Made by a program: the position numbers and the translations under genes | Source: Bacteroidaceae bacterium | GTDB taxonomy: Bacteria > Bacteroidota > Bacteroidia > Bacteroidales > Bacteroidaceae | Length of the DNA stretch: 43,053 bases | Reading direction: 5' to 3' | NCBI GenBank assembly: GCA_017614895.1 | Contig: JAGAAZ010000064.1 | Location: 1-43,053 of the forward strand | Shown here: positions 18,065 through 28,000 of the stretch, piece by piece | Layout: each line of letters opens with the position of its first letter | How positions within the stretch are numbered: position 1 is the stretch's first letter | Notes under the pieces: model-generated | The model's database searches: none | What the model saw: the letters and a program-made list of their open reading frames with translations, nothing else | What the model was told of the DNA's origin: nothing

Positions 18065-18107
18065 AATGCAAATAGCAAAAAGACGATGCCTTTTGTTAAA
18101 AGCGATG

Positions 18108-18138
18108 CAAAGGTAGTGCTTTTTTTTTACTCTGCAAA
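18108..18138 (-). promoter_or_regulatory. tRNA-Thr promoter
   Basis: Minus-strand TTTG (18138-18135), 19 bases, TACCTTTG (18115-18108), 43 bases before the mature tRNA 5' end. It is back to back with the -7 box of the nuclease gene (18159-18166). Confidence 0.7.
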
Positions 18139-18158
18139 ACTTTTTCACTTATTTTCCC

Positions 18159-18166
18159 TATCTTTG
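18159..18166 (+). promoter_or_regulatory. -7 box of the secreted nuclease gene
   Basis: TATCTTTG, 30 bases before the ATG at 18197. No TTTG is found at the -33 spacing. Confidence 0.5.
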
Positions 18167-18196
18167 CATGGAAAAAGAAGAAAACACGAAAAATAG

Positions 18197-19150
18197 ATGA
18201 AACCAATCAGAAAACCGTTGTCAATTTTACTGACTTGCCTTGCGCTGATAGGTGCTGTGGCAGGTGTCAATCAGTTGTGGGGATGCAAGGGCGACAGGCT
18301 CCCGTCGGAGGTGAACGGGGCTGTAATGTCCACAAGCAGTGCTGAACGTAATGCCGCTTTTGCAGCACAGGAAGCAGAGAACGTTGAACCTGATGCGGAC
18401 GGCTACTATGAGTCGGAGGCAGAGAAGGCGGCAGAACTTGCTATTACGCCTTACGAGAACCTGGAACAGCCTGCTGAGCTGGGAGGACATGATGAGTTCT
18501 TGCTGTTTAAGTCGCAATTCATCATTTCTTATAATGTGAACAGGCTTTGCCCGAATTATGTGTGCTGGAGCTTAACGCCCGAAAAGGCGTATGGTAAGGT
18601 ACAACGCTCGGACAACTTTCATGGTGACCCAACGATGAGCGATCGAGCGAGGGTGGAGACGTTCGATTTCAACGGCTCTGGCTATGACCGTGGACACATG
18701 TGCCCAGCAGGTGACAACAAAAATACGAGTCAGGCGATGGATGAGTCGTTCTGTATGACGAACATCTGTCCGCAGAACCATAATCTGAATGTTGGCGCTT
18801 GGAACGATTTGGAGATTCAGTGCCGCTCTTGGGCGAAAAACTATGGTACATTGTATATCTGCTGTGGTCCAATTTTCGATTCAAGAACACCCAAGACCAT
18901 CGGACGTCGTCAGGGAATTAAGATTGCTGTGCCCGACCGTTTCTTTAAAGTGATTCTCACATTGGGACGTGTGCCAAAGGCCATCGGATTCATCTATCCC
19001 AATAAGGCTTGTAGCGGCGATATGCGTGATTATGCAGTTTCTGTGGATAAGGTGGAGCAGGAGACAGGTATGGACTTCTTCTTCCAATTGGATGACAAGC
19101 AGGAAAAGGAGTTGGAGAAGGTGTGCAACCCAGGTGCTTGGGGAATTTGA
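18197..19150 (+). CDS. Secreted DNA/RNA non-specific endonuclease (NucA/Serratia type)
   Basis: 317 residues. A hydrophobic N-terminal segment (about 8-27) serves as signal or anchor; the following LWGC is a poor lipobox. A Glu/Ala-rich linker runs to about residue 95. The beta-beta-alpha-metal nuclease domain follows: the catalytic motif is YDRGHMCPAGD with H167 as general base, and the metal-binding asparagine is N198 in NHNLNVGAWNDLE. RSWAKNYGTLYICCGPIF and KAIGFIYPNKA are also typical. These nucleases degrade DNA and RNA without sequence preference, for nutrient scavenging or defence against extracellular DNA. The pyrK start lies 35 bases downstream, so pyrK-pyrD may share its promoter. 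Confidence 0.92.
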   Translation: MKPIRKPLSILLTCLALIGAVAGVNQLWGCKGDRLPSEVNGAVMSTSSAERNAAFAAQEAENVEPDADGYYESEAEKAAELAITPYENLEQPAELGGHDEFLLFKSQFIISYNVNRLCPNYVCWSLTPEKAYGKVQRSDNFHGDPTMSDRARVETFDFNGSGYDRGHMCPAGDNKNTSQAMDESFCMTNICPQNHNLNVGAWNDLEIQCRSWAKNYGTLYICCGPIFDSRTPKTIGRRQGIKIAVPDRFFKVILTLGRVPKAIGFIYPNKACSGDMRDYAVSVDKVEQETGMDFFFQLDDKQEKELEKVCNPGAWGI

Positions 19151-19185
19151 TACAGTTTAGAGTTGAAAGTTCAGAGAAAATAGAT

Positions 19186-19962
19186 ATGAAAAAATACGTA
19201 AAGGATTTGAGTGTGAAGGCGGTGGAGTTTCCGCATGAGTTGTACGTGCTGTTGAAACTCACGGATAAGGAACCGTTGCCAGAAACAGTACCGGGTCAAT
19301 TTGTGGAAGTGAAGGTGGAGGGAAGTCCTGCGACGTTCCTCCGTCGTCCCATCTCCATCAATTATGTGGATAGGGAGGCGAACGAGTTGTGGTTGCTCAT
19401 TAAGAAAGTGGGTGAAGGTACGCACAAGTTGGCTGAGTTGAAGGTGGGTGACACCCTGAATCTGGTGTTCCCATTGGGTAATGGATTCTCACCCGTACAG
19501 AAGAAAGGTGAGAAGGTGCTGCTGTTTGGTGGCGGTGTGGGCGTAGCTCCATTGCTCGACTACGGCAAGTATCTGAAGGAACATGGGGCAGAACCTGTGT
19601 TCTTGTTGGGTGCACGGAGCAAGAGTGATCTCTTGGAACAAGACCTCTTCAGGGCTATCGCCCCTGTGTATGTGACTACAGAAGATGGTTCAGAAGGGGA
19701 GAAGGGCTTTGTGACGCAGCACACATTATTAAATATAGAGAAGTTTGACCGCATCTCCGTGTGTGGTCCCAAACCGATGATGGTGAGTGTGGCAAGATAT
19801 GCGAAGGCAACGAACACCCCTTGTGAAGTGAGCCTCGAAAACATGATGGCATGTGGCTTGGGTGCTTGTCTGTGTTGTGTGGAGAAGACGGTGAAGGGCA
19901 ATGTTTGCGTATGCAAGGAAGGTCCTGTGTTTGATATTAACGATTTAACTTGGGAGGTGTAG
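19186..19962 (+). CDS. pyrK: Dihydroorotate dehydrogenase B electron transfer subunit
   Basis: 258 residues from the ATG at 19186; the longer frame from 19123 overlaps the nuclease gene and adds unconvincing sequence. PyrK passes electrons from the PyrD FMN through a [2Fe-2S] cluster and FAD to NAD+. The FAD-binding motif is RRPISINYVD, the nucleotide loop LLFGGGVGVAPLLDYGKYL, and the cluster cysteines are C223, C228, C231 and probably C243 in ACGLGACLCCVEK and the segment after it (a further cysteine at 241). The gap to pyrD is 3 bases, as expected for a heterotetramer. Cytoplasmic, pyrimidine synthesis. Confidence 0.95.
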   Translation: MKKYVKDLSVKAVEFPHELYVLLKLTDKEPLPETVPGQFVEVKVEGSPATFLRRPISINYVDREANELWLLIKKVGEGTHKLAELKVGDTLNLVFPLGNGFSPVQKKGEKVLLFGGGVGVAPLLDYGKYLKEHGAEPVFLLGARSKSDLLEQDLFRAIAPVYVTTEDGSEGEKGFVTQHTLLNIEKFDRISVCGPKPMMVSVARYAKATNTPCEVSLENMMACGLGACLCCVEKTVKGNVCVCKEGPVFDINDLTWEV

Positions 19963-19965
19963 ATT

Positions 19966-20877
19966 ATGGCAGATTTGAAAACGACAATAGGTGGGCTCAC
20001 GATGAAGAACCCTGTGATGACCGCTTCAGGCACATTTGGCTATGGCGTTGAATTTGCAGACTTCGTGAACTTGGAAGATATTGGTGGCATCATCGTGAAG
20101 GGCACGACCTTGCTTCCACGTGAGGGTAACGATTATCCGCGTATGGTGGAGACAGCAAGTGGTATGCTGAATTGTGTGGGTTTGCAGAACAAGGGTGTGG
20201 ATTATTTCTGTGAACACATCTATCCTGAGATCAAAGACATCAAGACCAACATGATTGTGAACGTGAGCGGTTCTTCGCTGGAAGACTATGCGGAGTGTGC
20301 TGCCCGAGTGAACGAACTGGAGCATATTCCAGCCATCGAATTGAACATCTCTTGCCCGAATGTAAAGCAGGGAGGTATGGCTTTTGGTGTGACTACTGAA
20401 GGCGCAGCAGCAGTTGTGAAGGCTGTGCGTAAGGTGTATGATAAGACGTTGATTGTGAAGTTATCACCCAATGTTACTTCGATTGCAGATATAGCATTGG
20501 CTGTGCAGGATGCCGGTGCTGATGCTGTGTCGCTCATCAATACGTTGATGGGTATGGTTATCGACATTGAGAAGCGTAAACCTGTGTTGAGCATTGCAAC
20601 AGGTGGTATGTCAGGACCTGCAGTGAAGCCTGTGGCTGTGCGTTGTGTTTGGCAGGTGGCAAAGGCGGTCAATATCCCTGTTGTTGGTTTGGGTGGCATT
20701 ATGAATGCGAAGGATGCCATCGAGTTTTTCTTGGCAGGTGCCTCAGCCATTGAGATTGGCACAGCCAACTTTATCGACCCTTCTGTGACAGTGAAGGTGG
20801 CGCAGGGCATCAACGAATGGCTTGACCAGCATGGTTGCAAGTCTGTTAGCGAAATCGTGGGTCAGTTGAACGCATGA
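19966..20877 (+). CDS. pyrD: Dihydroorotate dehydrogenase B catalytic subunit
   Basis: 303 residues of the class 1B type. It oxidises dihydroorotate to orotate in pyrimidine synthesis with [14 protein letters not shown] and [11 protein letters not shown] form the N-terminal FMN site, the catalytic base is C130 in [12 protein letters not shown] (cysteine, as in class 1 enzymes), and [18 protein letters not shown] and [20 protein letters not shown] complete the barrel. The last codons overlap the next start as ATGA (20874-20877), so the nuclease-helicase gene is translationally coupled to it. Confidence 0.96.
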   Translation: MADLKTTIGGLTMKNPVMTASGTFGYGVEFADFVNLEDIGGIIVKGTTLLPREGNDYPRMVETASGMLNCVGLQNKGVDYFCEHIYPEIKDIKTNMIVNVSGSSLEDYAECAARVNELEHIPAIELNISCPNVKQGGMAFGVTTEGAAAVVKAVRKVYDKTLIVKLSPNVTSIADIALAVQDAGADAVSLINTLMGMVIDIEKRKPVLSIATGGMSGPAVKPVAVRCVWQVAKAVNIPVVGLGGIMNAKDAIEFFLAGASAIEIGTANFIDPSVTVKVAQGINEWLDQHGCKSVSEIVGQLNA

Positions 20878-23714
20878 TGGGAGAGGCTCAGGAGTTGAAG
20901 CGTGTGCGCCTCAGCGTGGAGCGCGTGGATGAGCCTTTCATGGATGTGCGTGTGGTGGGCGAGGACACCCTCTTGCGGTTGGACATCACGGTCAACCACC
21001 ACACGATGCGTGCTGCTCAACTCTTGCAGGTGGGCATACAACTCAATGCACTCTCCTCAACGCTGGAGGGTGATGTGTTGCGTCCGCAGTTGATCGTGGT
21101 GGAACCAGATTTTCTGCTCGACACAACAAGTGTGACCAGTTGCATCAAAGGGTGGGGCGAGTCGGCTTTCAACCACTTCCTGGCAAAGTTCAAGCCGATG
21201 GAAAGCACCGTTTACACCCTTCTTGGTGACTTTGCCAACCAGTTTCTTGACGACAATCTCAACTTGCCTGATGCCGACTATCTCAGTTCGATGCACAAGG
21301 TCTTTGCGGACAGGGCGATAGATATCTGTGCCTGCAAGGAGATTAATGCCTCTTTCTTTGAGGAGACAAAGAAACAGTTTGCGAATATCCAGCAGGTGGT
21401 GAAAGAGTTGTCCCAACAGCCTTATATGCATCAGGGGAAGGTCAACATCCACCTTGAGCCGTCGTTCTTTTGTGAGGCATTGGGCTTGCAGGGACGTATG
21501 GACTGCCTCATCGATTTAGAGGAGAACAAGAAATTCTTGATCGAGTTGAAGTCAGGCAAGTGGGACGAGTTCTACCATCGTGCCAAGGAGGAACACCTGA
21601 TGCAGATGCTCCTTTATAAGGAGATTCTCTATTACAATATGGACGTAAAGCAGGCTGATGTGATGGGGCATCTGCTTTACTCTAAGTACCCCTACCTTCA
21701 GGAGCAGCAAAGCCTCCAAGAGATGGTGCTGCGAGCGATGGACATCCGTAACAGCATCGTGGCAATGGAGCGAGGATTGGTGGAGGGGAAGGCACGGGAG
21801 TGGGTGCCGAAACTCACGCCTCAAGCACTTCGACAAGATGCCCGATGTGGTGAGAAGTTCTGGACGATGTGGTGTTTGCCTGCACTCCAACCGATGACAG
21901 ATATACTGCATCAGATGGATGAATTGACCGCTGAATACTTCTATGCTTTCTTGCAGTTTATCGAAAGGGAACAGGCAGAAAGCAAGAAATGCGAGACAGG
22001 ACAGAATACCTCTCGTTCGCTGTCATCGCTCTGGTTGGATGATCTTGCCACCAAGCGAGAGAATGGTGATATATTCCTGCATCTGCACCTTGTTGACTTG
22101 CGTATGAAGGACGGGGTGGATGCCCTTTGCCTCCAATGCAAAAATCAAGAAGATGAGGTGCCCAACTTCCGCATTGGCGATGCTGTGATTCTGTACAAAC
22201 GAAATACCGATGCTGATTCTGCTATCACTCAGCAGGTGTTTCGCTGCAGTGTGGAATCCTACGACTCCGACCGGATTTGGCTTCAGTTGAAGAACACGCA
22301 ACGCAACAAGGACATCTTCAGCAAGAAGGATCTCTATGCCATTGAGCATGACCATGTGGACGCCAACTTCCGAAGTCTTTACAGCGGACTTTTCTCCCTG
22401 CTGACGTGCAAGAAGAGCCGTCGAGACCTCCTGCTATGTCAGCGTAAACCCACCAAGGAAGAGCTGTTTCTGCTGATGGGTCCTCCAGGAACAGGCAAGA
22501 CATCTGTGGCGTTGAAACGGATGGTGGAAGATGAATTGAGTCAAGGTCACAACCTCCTCTTGCTGGCTTATACCAATAGGGCTGTTGATGAGATATGCCA
22601 GATGCTGGCGACCATCAAACCCAGTCCTTCCTACATCCGTTTAGGTAGAGAACTTTCGTGCGCTCCTGCTTATCGTGACCACCTTCTTTCTCCATCAATT
22701 GCAGGACTTACCAATCGTCAGCAGGTCACGCAGAAGATACAGGAGACTCCCATCTTTGTCAGTACGGTTGCTTCGATGAATAGCCATACAGCACTCTTCC
22801 GCCTGAAGCATTTCCAAGTGGCAATCTTCGATGAAGCATCGCAGATACTGGAACCTCAAATCATGGGCATCCTCACATCTTCTGCTATCGATAAGTTTGT
22901 GATGATTGGCGACCACAAGCAGTTGCCCGCTGTGGTGGTGCAGAGCGAGGAACGCTCGGCAGTTTCATCGCCTTTACTTCACCAGATTGGGTTAACCAAC
23001 TGCCGTAATTCCCTGTTCGAACGTCTCTACGAGCAGAATCGCGACAATGAGGATGTGGTGGCGATGCTCGATCATCAAGGACGTATGCACCCTGCTATTG
23101 CTACTTTCGCCTCAGAAGCTTTCTATGAGGGTCGCCTCCTTCCTGTCGGTCTGTCGCACCAGACCGAGGAACTTCCCTATATCGTATATAATGAGGAGAA
23201 TCCTATTGAGTCCCTCATTGCAACCCATCGTTGTGCCTTCATCAACGTGCCCCGTCCGTTGTCTGAAGACCGTATTCCCAAGGCAAACATCCTCGAGGCG
23301 AGAATCATCGCCCAGCTGGTCAAGGGCATTCTGTTGCTGCATCAGCAAAACAACCTCTCCTTCGAGCCGCAGAAACAGTTGGGCATCATTGTGCCTTTCC
23401 GTCGGCAGATTGCATTGGTCAAGACTGAAATCGCCAAGATCCTTCCTAAAGTGGCAACCAATCTTCTGATTGACACAGTGGAACGCTACCAAGGTTCTCA
23501 ACGTGACATCATCATCTATGGTACCACGATCACCCAACCTGCTGAACTGGACATCCTCTCCAATCTGACCGACACTCCCTCTGGCGTTGTGGATAGGAAG
23601 CTGAACGTCGCCATCACCAGAGCCAGAAAGCAACTCTTCATTCTTGGCAACGAAAAACTGCTGCAAAACAACACTTTATACGCTCAACTCATCCATTATT
23701 GCAAAAAACATTAA
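20874..23714 (+). CDS. Dna2/Cas4-like nuclease fused to SF1 helicase
   Basis: 946 residues. Residues about 140-300 contain a PD-(D/E)xK nuclease core: D210 in [13 protein letters not shown]224 and K226 in [12 protein letters not shown], and a QxxxY motif (Q244, Y248 in [12 protein letters not shown]). This is the arrangement of the Dna2/Cas4/RecB family. The C-terminal half (about 520-940) is an SF1 helicase of the Upf1/Dna2 kind: Walker A GPPGTGKT (K542), [10 protein letters not shown], Walker [12 protein letters not shown] (D653, E654), [23 protein letters not shown], and [17 protein letters not shown]. The iron-sulphur cysteines of true Dna2 are not clear; candidates are [11 protein letters not shown]. 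It probably trims or unwinds DNA ends or forks. Its start overlaps pyrD in ATGA, an odd place for a DNA repair gene. Confidence 0.85.
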   Translation: MMGEAQELKRVRLSVERVDEPFMDVRVVGEDTLLRLDITVNHHTMRAAQLLQVGIQLNALSSTLEGDVLRPQLIVVEPDFLLDTTSVTSCIKGWGESAFNHFLAKFKPMESTVYTLLGDFANQFLDDNLNLPDADYLSSMHKVFADRAIDICACKEINASFFEETKKQFANIQQVVKELSQQPYMHQGKVNIHLEPSFFCEALGLQGRMDCLIDLEENKKFLIELKSGKWDEFYHRAKEEHLMQMLLYKEILYYNMDVKQADVMGHLLYSKYPYLQEQQSLQEMVLRAMDIRNSIVAMERGLVEGKAREWVPKLTPQALRQDARCGEKFWTMWCLPALQPMTDILHQMDELTAEYFYAFLQFIEREQAESKKCETGQNTSRSLSSLWLDDLATKRENGDIFLHLHLVDLRMKDGVDALCLQCKNQEDEVPNFRIGDAVILYKRNTDADSAITQQVFRCSVESYDSDRIWLQLKNTQRNKDIFSKKDLYAIEHDHVDANFRSLYSGLFSLLTCKKSRRDLLLCQRKPTKEELFLLMGPPGTGKTSVALKRMVEDELSQGHNLLLLAYTNRAVDEICQMLATIKPSPSYIRLGRELSCAPAYRDHLLSPSIAGLTNRQQVTQKIQETPIFVSTVASMNSHTALFRLKHFQVAIFDEASQILEPQIMGILTSSAIDKFVMIGDHKQLPAVVVQSEERSAVSSPLLHQIGLTNCRNSLFERLYEQNRDNEDVVAMLDHQGRMHPAIATFASEAFYEGRLLPVGLSHQTEELPYIVYNEENPIESLIATHRCAFINVPRPLSEDRIPKANILEARIIAQLVKGILLLHQQNNLSFEPQKQLGIIVPFRRQIALVKTEIAKILPKVATNLLIDTVERYQGSQRDIIIYGTTITQPAELDILSNLTDTPSGVVDRKLNVAITRARKQLFILGNEKLLQNNTLYAQLIHYCKKH

Positions 23715-23744
23715 CATTTACTTTCCCATTTGCAGTATTATAAC

Positions 23745-23752
23745 TATCTTTG
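23745..23752 (+). promoter_or_regulatory. -7 box of the glucosaminidase gene
   Basis: TATCTTTG, 28 bases before the ATG at 23781 and 30 bases past the helicase stop. The -33 position is a poor match. Confidence 0.5.
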
Positions 23753-23780
23753 CACACGAAACCCTACTAATCGCTTTCTA

Positions 23781-24695
23781 ATGAGTAAATTGAGAACAAT
23801 CTTGATGATCCTGGCACTTGCCATTTCATCCCTTACTTTCGCACAGAGAAATACAGCTTATCAGCAGTACGTTGATAAATATAAAGAGGCGGCCATCGAA
23901 CAGATGCACCGTTACAAGATTCCAGCATCCATCACACTTGCTCAGGCACTTCTCGAGAGTGGTGCAGGCACCAGCTATCTTGCCAAGAATGCCAATAACC
24001 ACTTTGGCATCAAGGTGGGGGTAGGGTGGAATGGTCCTTATGTGGTGCGTGACGATGACCATAAGGGTGAACACTTCCGTAAATACAAGAATGTAGAGGA
24101 AAGTTACGAGGATCACTCGCAGTTCCTCCTGAAAGACCGCTACAAGCGTCTTTTCGACCTCAATCCGCTCGACTATAAGGCTTGGGCACGTGGCTTGAAA
24201 GCTTGTGGATATGCCACTTCACCCACCTATGCTGACCGTCTCATCAACATCATCGAGACCTACGAACTGGATGACTACGATGAAGACCGCATCGGTCTCC
24301 GCAAGTACAAGAAGAGAGATACCCCAGAGCCAGCCCCAGTTGTTCCTACCCGTCATTCCGTACGAACAGTCAACGGCATCCAATGCGTTACAGCTCGAGA
24401 GGGTGACACTTGGGATGGGCTCGCTCAGGAGTTGAAGATAGCGAAGAAGAAGCTCCTGAAGTTCAACGAAGTGGATGAAACCTTCCCACCTGAACCCAAC
24501 ATGAACATCTTCCTCGACAAGAAGGCGAAGAAGGCAGACACCCAATACAAGGACTATTGGCACAAGGTGAAGCAGGGTGAATCCATGTACAGCATCTGCC
24601 AGTTCTATGGCATCCGTATCGATGCCCTCTACAAGATGAACTTCAAGGACGACAGTTACATCCCTGTGACAGGCGATTTGCTCAAGGTGAGATAA
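23781..24695 (+). CDS. Secreted N-acetylglucosaminidase with LysM-like repeats
   Basis: 304 residues from the ATG at 23781, which opens a signal peptide (MSKLRTILMILALAISSLTF, then AQ). The longer frame from 23730 only adds 17 residues that would mask it. Residues about 25-170 are a mannosyl-glycoprotein endo-beta-N-acetylglucosaminidase (GH73-type) domain: IPASITLAQALLESGAGTSY with the catalytic Glu, NNHFGIKVGVGW, and KACGYATSPTYADRLINIIE. The rest has two LysM-like segments (CVTAREGDTWDGLAQELKIA and HKVKQGESMYSICQFYGIRI) that bind peptidoglycan. It hydrolyses cell-wall glycan strands in the periplasm, in growth or remodelling. Confidence 0.9.
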   Translation: MSKLRTILMILALAISSLTFAQRNTAYQQYVDKYKEAAIEQMHRYKIPASITLAQALLESGAGTSYLAKNANNHFGIKVGVGWNGPYVVRDDDHKGEHFRKYKNVEESYEDHSQFLLKDRYKRLFDLNPLDYKAWARGLKACGYATSPTYADRLINIIETYELDDYDEDRIGLRKYKKRDTPEPAPVVPTRHSVRTVNGIQCVTAREGDTWDGLAQELKIAKKKLLKFNEVDETFPPEPNMNIFLDKKAKKADTQYKDYWHKVKQGESMYSICQFYGIRIDALYKMNFKDDSYIPVTGDLLKVR

Positions 24696-24773
24696 CGGCT
24701 ACAAGATAGCCCCCATCGTAATCTTTTGGGGAATATCCAAATCCACTCCACAGTATTTTATATTTCAAAGTTT

Positions 24774-24844
24774 GGAATGTACGTTCCAAATCGCGAAACG
24801 TATGTTCCGAACTTTGAAACATACGTTCCAAGCTTTGGAACGTA
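24774..24844. repeat. Array of four palindromes with exact 21-bp period
   Basis: Three full and one partial 14-base palindromes start at 24774, 24795, 24816 and 24837, exactly 21 bases apart: GGAATGTACGTTCC, GAAACGTATGTTCC, GAAACATACGTTCC and GGAACGTA (half). The consensus is GRAACRTAYGTTCC. The 7-base spacers are AAATCGC, GAACTTT and AAGCTTT. Centres lie on one face of the helix (two turns). It lies in the 297-base gap between the convergent glucosaminidase and large surface-protein genes (24696-24992), which otherwise holds only the terminator at 24933-24969 and unassigned AT-rich sequence. Confidence 0.85.
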
Positions 24845-24932
24845 AATTATTCAAGAGGTTCGGCAAATTTTTCCAAGGAGCCTAGCAAATTTAACTCACG
24901 TCACACTTGTTTGAAATGAATAGGGGGGGAAA

Positions 24933-24969
24933 CAAGAAGGTGGATAGCGTTTGAGTATCCACCTTCTTG
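24933..24969. terminator. Strong shared bidirectional terminator
   Basis: Perfect 14-bp stem (24933-24946 with 24956-24969, AAGAAGGTGGATA and its complement) around a 9-base loop. It serves the glucosaminidase gene from the left and the large surface-protein gene from the right, 24 bases after the second stop codon of the latter. Confidence 0.8.
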
Positions 24970-25079
24970 CATTTATAATTGATAAAGATTATTTACAGAC
25001 CTCTTCCACCACCACTTACATTTGGCGTTTTATCATCTGGTTCACTTACTACAGAATCACCACCTTCAGGGATGTCGGG

Positions 25080-28000
25080 TTATTTGCGTTCCCTACCACC
25101 TCCAGACAAGCCGTCACCATTGTTGTCACCACCTTCTCCTGTGCCAGGGCCAGTTGTTCCTTCCTGTTCTGTTGAGGCTCCACCGCCATGGACAGTTATG
25201 GTTAATTGTGCTTCTTCTTTTGTAACAGAGTCAATAACCTTGACGATGGCTGTGCCTGAGCTTAAAGCTGTAATATTCAAGTAAGAAAGTGCACTGCCAT
25301 AATAGCCGTCAAAGCCAATAGAGCCGTTTCCACTATGGTCACCACCTTTCGTGGCATCAACCACTTCGGGATTGCTATTGTTGATTTCATACGTGCAATG
25401 GTAGGTTCCTTGCATCTTGACACTTTCACGGTCACTCACATTCATGGTGAGTTCCTTTGCTGCGAGCAGTGGGGTATTATCCCACCCAACAGACTTCACG
25501 TTAACAGTTTTTGTCCCATTTTCAGCATTGGAAAGCACACGAAAATCAACTTCTGCCCAATGCCCTTTCTGTAGTCCATGACAGGTTACAGTATATTCTT
25601 TCGACTGACCTGAAGTAAGAGTGAATTTTTTTCCTACATCTGAAATCTCGAAATATTTGTTACCCGATTCTCTGATTTGAGGAACATGTATTATCAGGTC
25701 TGCTGTTCCTGTGTTAGTAACCGTGAACTTTTCAGTTTTGTCTGTACCGTATTCAACCAAGCCAAAATCTATATCTTGAGTATTCACTACTATAATCGGC
25801 TCCCGAGCTGCATTGATATCTGTGAAGTAACCTGGATTATCTGGACCACCGTCAATGTGGGCATAATCATCTTCCGTGTAGTTCGAATCGTATGTAGTTC
25901 CTTTTCCGCCTACAAGGTTTGAACAGCCTTGAAACATGGAGGGCGAATAGCTAACTTTCACCGTAGTCCAATTCGAACTGCAGTAAATGGTATGCAGAGC
26001 ATAACAATCACTAAACATCTCAGACATATCCCATACACTTTCAGTGTTAAAACTACTGAGGTCAAGGGAAGTCAGACTACTACAACCGCTGAACATAAGT
26101 GACGTAGTCGTTACTTTATCTGTATTGAGATGGCTGAGATCAAGAGAAGTTAAAGCTTTGCAACCTTGAAACATGCTAACCATGCCTGTTACCTTCTTAG
26201 TGTTAAAATTACTGAGGTTAAGAGAATTTAATGCATAGCAAAAACAAAACATGCCTGTCATGTTCGTCACATTCTCTGTATTAAAGCTACTGATATCTAT
26301 CGACACTAAATTATTACAACTATGAAACATATCGCTCATATTAGTTACATTCTTTGTGTCGAAATTACTGACATTAAGAGATTTTAAAGCAGAACAATAA
26401 TTAAACATATCGCTCATATCTGTTACGTTCTCAGTATTGAAGTTGCCGAGGTCGAGCGAGATCAAGTTACTGCACTCATAAAACATCATATACATCGAGG
26501 TTACTTCAGATGTGTTAAGATACTGTAGACCATCTATCTGGGTTGTATTCTTAAACCCATTAAACCACCCCATAGTGCTTTTGGGCCTCGCCTCCGCAAA
26601 AGAAGAGTCAAATATAACCCTCTGTACTTTCTTAGCGTTTTCATACCAACCAGGATATGAAGGCTCTTGTGGAATATCGTACGTTGTACCACTCCTTTCT
26701 TTCCTGTGTACATCACAATAGAACGTAAAGACTCCATCTTCATATACAGCATAGGCTTCAGCCTGAACATCTTCATTTTTCTCCACATACACAGGTCGGA
26801 TGGAATGACCATTCCATTTCTTCTCATATCCCCAGCCATCGTATCCGAAATAGAAACCGTATGCAACTGAATAATTTGTAGGGTATTGAGTTCCTGTGAA
26901 GTAATCACCATAATCATTTTCTCCATCAGTCTCTGTACCATAATGTTCACCAGCAGCAGGAATAAAGATACTGTTTCCGTTGGATGCAGTGAATCTTACA
27001 CCTTTTATTCCATTAAGCGTTGCAGTTGTTTGAGTACAATTATTGATTAGTTCTTCGAATTGGGTATGTGATGGCATTTGCCAGCCTTCTCCCCATTTTA
27101 CGGTCGCAACATCATATTTTGTACCACAGATGCTATTGCCAAGGTTATGACAAGTTTCTTCCGTTCCATCACAATACTGATAGGTACTTGCAGAATATTC
27201 CTCTTTCTCTTCTGTTTCTCCCCAAGCATAATATCCTCCATAATCTTCTGGTTTGCTTGCACCTACATTATAGGAAGCCCACTTTGTGCCGCTGGGCAGT
27301 CCGAGGTCAACAGCTTCGGCAGGGGCATCACCACTCGAACTACCTCTTCTTGCAGACAATGTGATACTTTGACTCTCGCTGCTGCCATCAGATGTTATTA
27401 TGATAACTGCATTCACATCATCTGTGGTGGAAAAACCGTTACAAGTGACAATATAGTCTTTTGACTCTCCTTTGGCGAGTGTGACCTTGGTATTATTGTC
27501 TGACAATTCAAAATCTGTACTTTCGCATGAAGCCTGAATGGTAACGCTACTCTCTCCATTATTGGTAACTTTAAATCGCCTCTTCATTGTTCCTCCTTGA
27601 GATACAGTGCCAAAATCTATTTCTGTATGAGACACAGAAATAGTAATTTGAGGGATAGGCTCATTAGTTACAGTAATAGGCAATGTGACTTCATCACCAG
27701 AATACATATCTGTTATTTTTATTGTAGCCTTACCATCTGCAAGACCTTCTATTATTACATAAGGAAGCACTCCTTCATTTTGATGTATGGAAGCTTTGAC
27801 CACCCCTGGATTATCACTTTCAACTTTATATAATCCCCATCCTCCATAAATGGTTTCTGAGCGGTTCTCGCCCTTTTTTATAATTCTTTCCAAATGATGC
27901 CCAAAATTCACAGGATCTGGCACCGTAAATTCATGAGAAGGTGTTGCATTCAGATATTTCCAATCTCTGTATCTAAGAATCGGAAAGCATCGATAAGTTT

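Noticed and set aside
17963..18148. 61-codon minus-strand frame over the tRNA
   Set aside because: The cloverleaf is complete and the frame is only the translated tRNA and its AT-rich leader.
19123..19185. N-terminal extension of PyrK
   Set aside because: It would overlap the nuclease gene by 28 bases and adds 21 residues not usual for the family; the ATG at 19186 gives a normal start.
24774..24844. CRISPR array
   Set aside because: Repeats are 14-base palindromes with 7-base spacers and only four units; no cas genes are present. The Dna2-like protein at 20874 is not adjacent.
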